Shown here: positions 5,848 to 6,434 of the stretch, one piece after another
Numbering within the stretch: position 1 is the first letter of the stretch
How the letters are laid out: each line of letters opens with the position of its first letter
NCBI GenBank assembly: GCA_900555195.1
Contig: USKC01000183.1
Coordinates: forward strand, 1 to 6,434
From: an uncultured Lachnospiraceae bacterium
Lineage (GTDB): Bacteria; Bacillota; Clostridia; Lachnospirales; Lachnospiraceae
Direction of reading: 5' to 3'
Length of the DNA: 6,434 nt
The notes under the pieces: generated by a model
The model's database searches: none
What the model was told of the DNA's origin: nothing
What the model saw: the letters and a program-made list of their open reading frames with translations, nothing else
Position numbers and translations under genes: made by a program

Positions 5848-6434
5848 TTATCCGTCCTGTCTGCTTCCCAGAAGATAATCTATAAACTGCTGTGCCGTCC
5901 GTCCGGAACGTCCTCCATGGAACAGTTCCCATTTATTCGCTTCCGAAAGGAGTTCTTCCTGCTGCAGCTTCACGCCGTTCCTTTCCGCAAGCGCACATAC
6001 GATCTCCTGGAACTGGGATTTATCCGGCGCGCCGAAATAAATCGTCACGCCGAACCTGGCGACCAGGGACAGCTTCTCCTGCACCGTGTCGTTGTTATGC
6101 AGGTCGTCGTCCAGCTCCTTCTTATCGCTGAATTTCTCCCGCACCAGATGCCTGCGGTTTGACGTGGCATAGATCAGCACATTTTCCGGCTTCTTCTCCA
6201 GCCCGCCTTCAATGACAGCCTTCAGGTACTTATATTCGATCTCAAAATCTTCAAAGCTCAAATCATCCATATAGATAATGAATTTATAATTTCTGTTTTT
6301 GATCTGAGCGATCACGTCGTGAAGATCCTGAAACTGATGCTTGTATATCTCAATGATGCGCAGCCCTCTGTCGTAATATTCGTTGGCGATCGCCTTGATG
6401 CTCGTGGACTTGCCGGTGCCGGCATCTCCGTACA
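5848..6434 (-). CDS. DUF815 family AAA+ ATPase, 5' end cut by window edge
   Basis: This is an ATP-binding protein of the DUF815 family (AAA+ fold), whose cellular role is not established. The visible 194 residues are open to the right edge, and the family is usually over 400 residues, so the N-terminal half is missing. Counting from the first full codon, Walker A is GDAGTGKS (residues 2-9). Walker B is [11 protein letters not shown] with D56 and D57; the DDLSFE form is characteristic of the family. Sensor 1 is in YATSNRRHL (N92), then [11 protein letters not shown], and a C-terminal arginine-bearing SGRTAQQF (R178). The TAA stop is at 5848-5850, 11 bp before the ppx ATG, so the two are probably co-transcribed and coupled. 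The GTG at 6315 is internal, because the family's Walker A motif lies upstream of it in the same frame. Confidence 0.9.
   Translation of the reverse strand, partial: YGDAGTGKSTSIKAIANEYYDRGLRIIEIYKHQFQDLHDVIAQIKNRNYKFIIYMDDLSFEDFEIEYKYLKAVIEGGLEKKPENVLIYATSNRRHLVREKFSDKKELDDDLHNNDTVQEKLSLVARFGVTIYFGAPDKSQFQEIVCALAERNGVKLQQEELLSEANKWELFHGGRSGRTAQQFIDYLLGSRQDG

Noticed and set aside
5057..5878. 273-residue plus-strand reading frame opposite ppx
   Set aside because: It is antisense to the conserved Ppx/GppA domain, with no motif or convincing ribosome-binding site. It is a shadow frame.
5837..5932. Longer Ppx start at the in-frame ATG at 5932, adding 32 residues
   Set aside because: The extension overlaps the end of the DUF815 gene, is basic low-information sequence unlike any Ppx N-terminus, and has no good ribosome-binding site. 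The ATG at 5836 has AAAGGA just upstream and begins at the conserved AAID loop.
5848..6315. DUF815 gene taken as a complete 155-residue protein starting at GTG 6315
   Set aside because: The frame stays open to the right edge and encodes the Walker A motif GDAGTGKS upstream of that GTG, so the real start is beyond the window.
1..6434. A defence, toxin-antitoxin, CRISPR or mobile-element system
   Set aside because: No transposase, integrase, nuclease, toxin-like small gene pair or regularly spaced repeat array is visible. All large genes are recognisable housekeeping or phosphate-metabolism families.

Overview
The window carries one tightly packed run of genes, all on the minus strand, so transcription goes from base 6434 towards base 1. 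Base composition is moderate (roughly half GC by eye). Shine-Dalgarno sites are strong and close to consensus (AGGAGG, AAAGGA), and gaps between genes are a few bases to 17 bp. The protein styles (DUF815 ATPase, a divergent Ppx/GppA with a C-terminal HD domain, PPK1, a YhdE-type Maf) suggest a Bacillota genome, most likely Clostridia and probably Lachnospiraceae-like. The organism is an inference from protein style, not from a marker gene.

Layout in transcription order: (1) the C-terminal part of a DUF815 AAA+ ATPase, cut by the right edge; (2) a Ppx/GppA-type exopolyphosphatase with an HD domain, 514 aa from its best start; (3) a 121-bp intergenic stretch (4171-4291) with two near-identical short repeats, each forming a hairpin, and two further hairpins between them, one of which resembles a terminator; (4) polyphosphate kinase 1 (ppk1, 711 aa) with its catalytic residues intact; (5) a Maf-family nucleotide pyrophosphatase, 197 aa; (6) a phosphoglycolate-phosphatase-like HAD hydrolase, 217 aa; (7) a Cof-type HAD hydrolase, cut by the left edge with about 251 residues visible.

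The theme is phosphate and polyphosphate metabolism. PPK1 makes polyphosphate from ATP. The Ppx-like protein would hydrolyse it or act on (p)ppGpp-type substrates. Maf hydrolyses (non-canonical) nucleoside triphosphates to the monophosphate and PPi. The two HAD enzymes are phosphate-ester phosphatases. Six of the seven gene boundaries and neighbours are ordinary for a housekeeping operon. The only real break in it is the ppx-ppk gap, whose repeat and hairpin array could set the relative expression of the degrading and synthesising enzymes. That gap, and two unusual substitutions in the Ppx active-site motifs, are the points most worth a second look. I see no mobile-element gene, tRNA, rRNA or CRISPR array.
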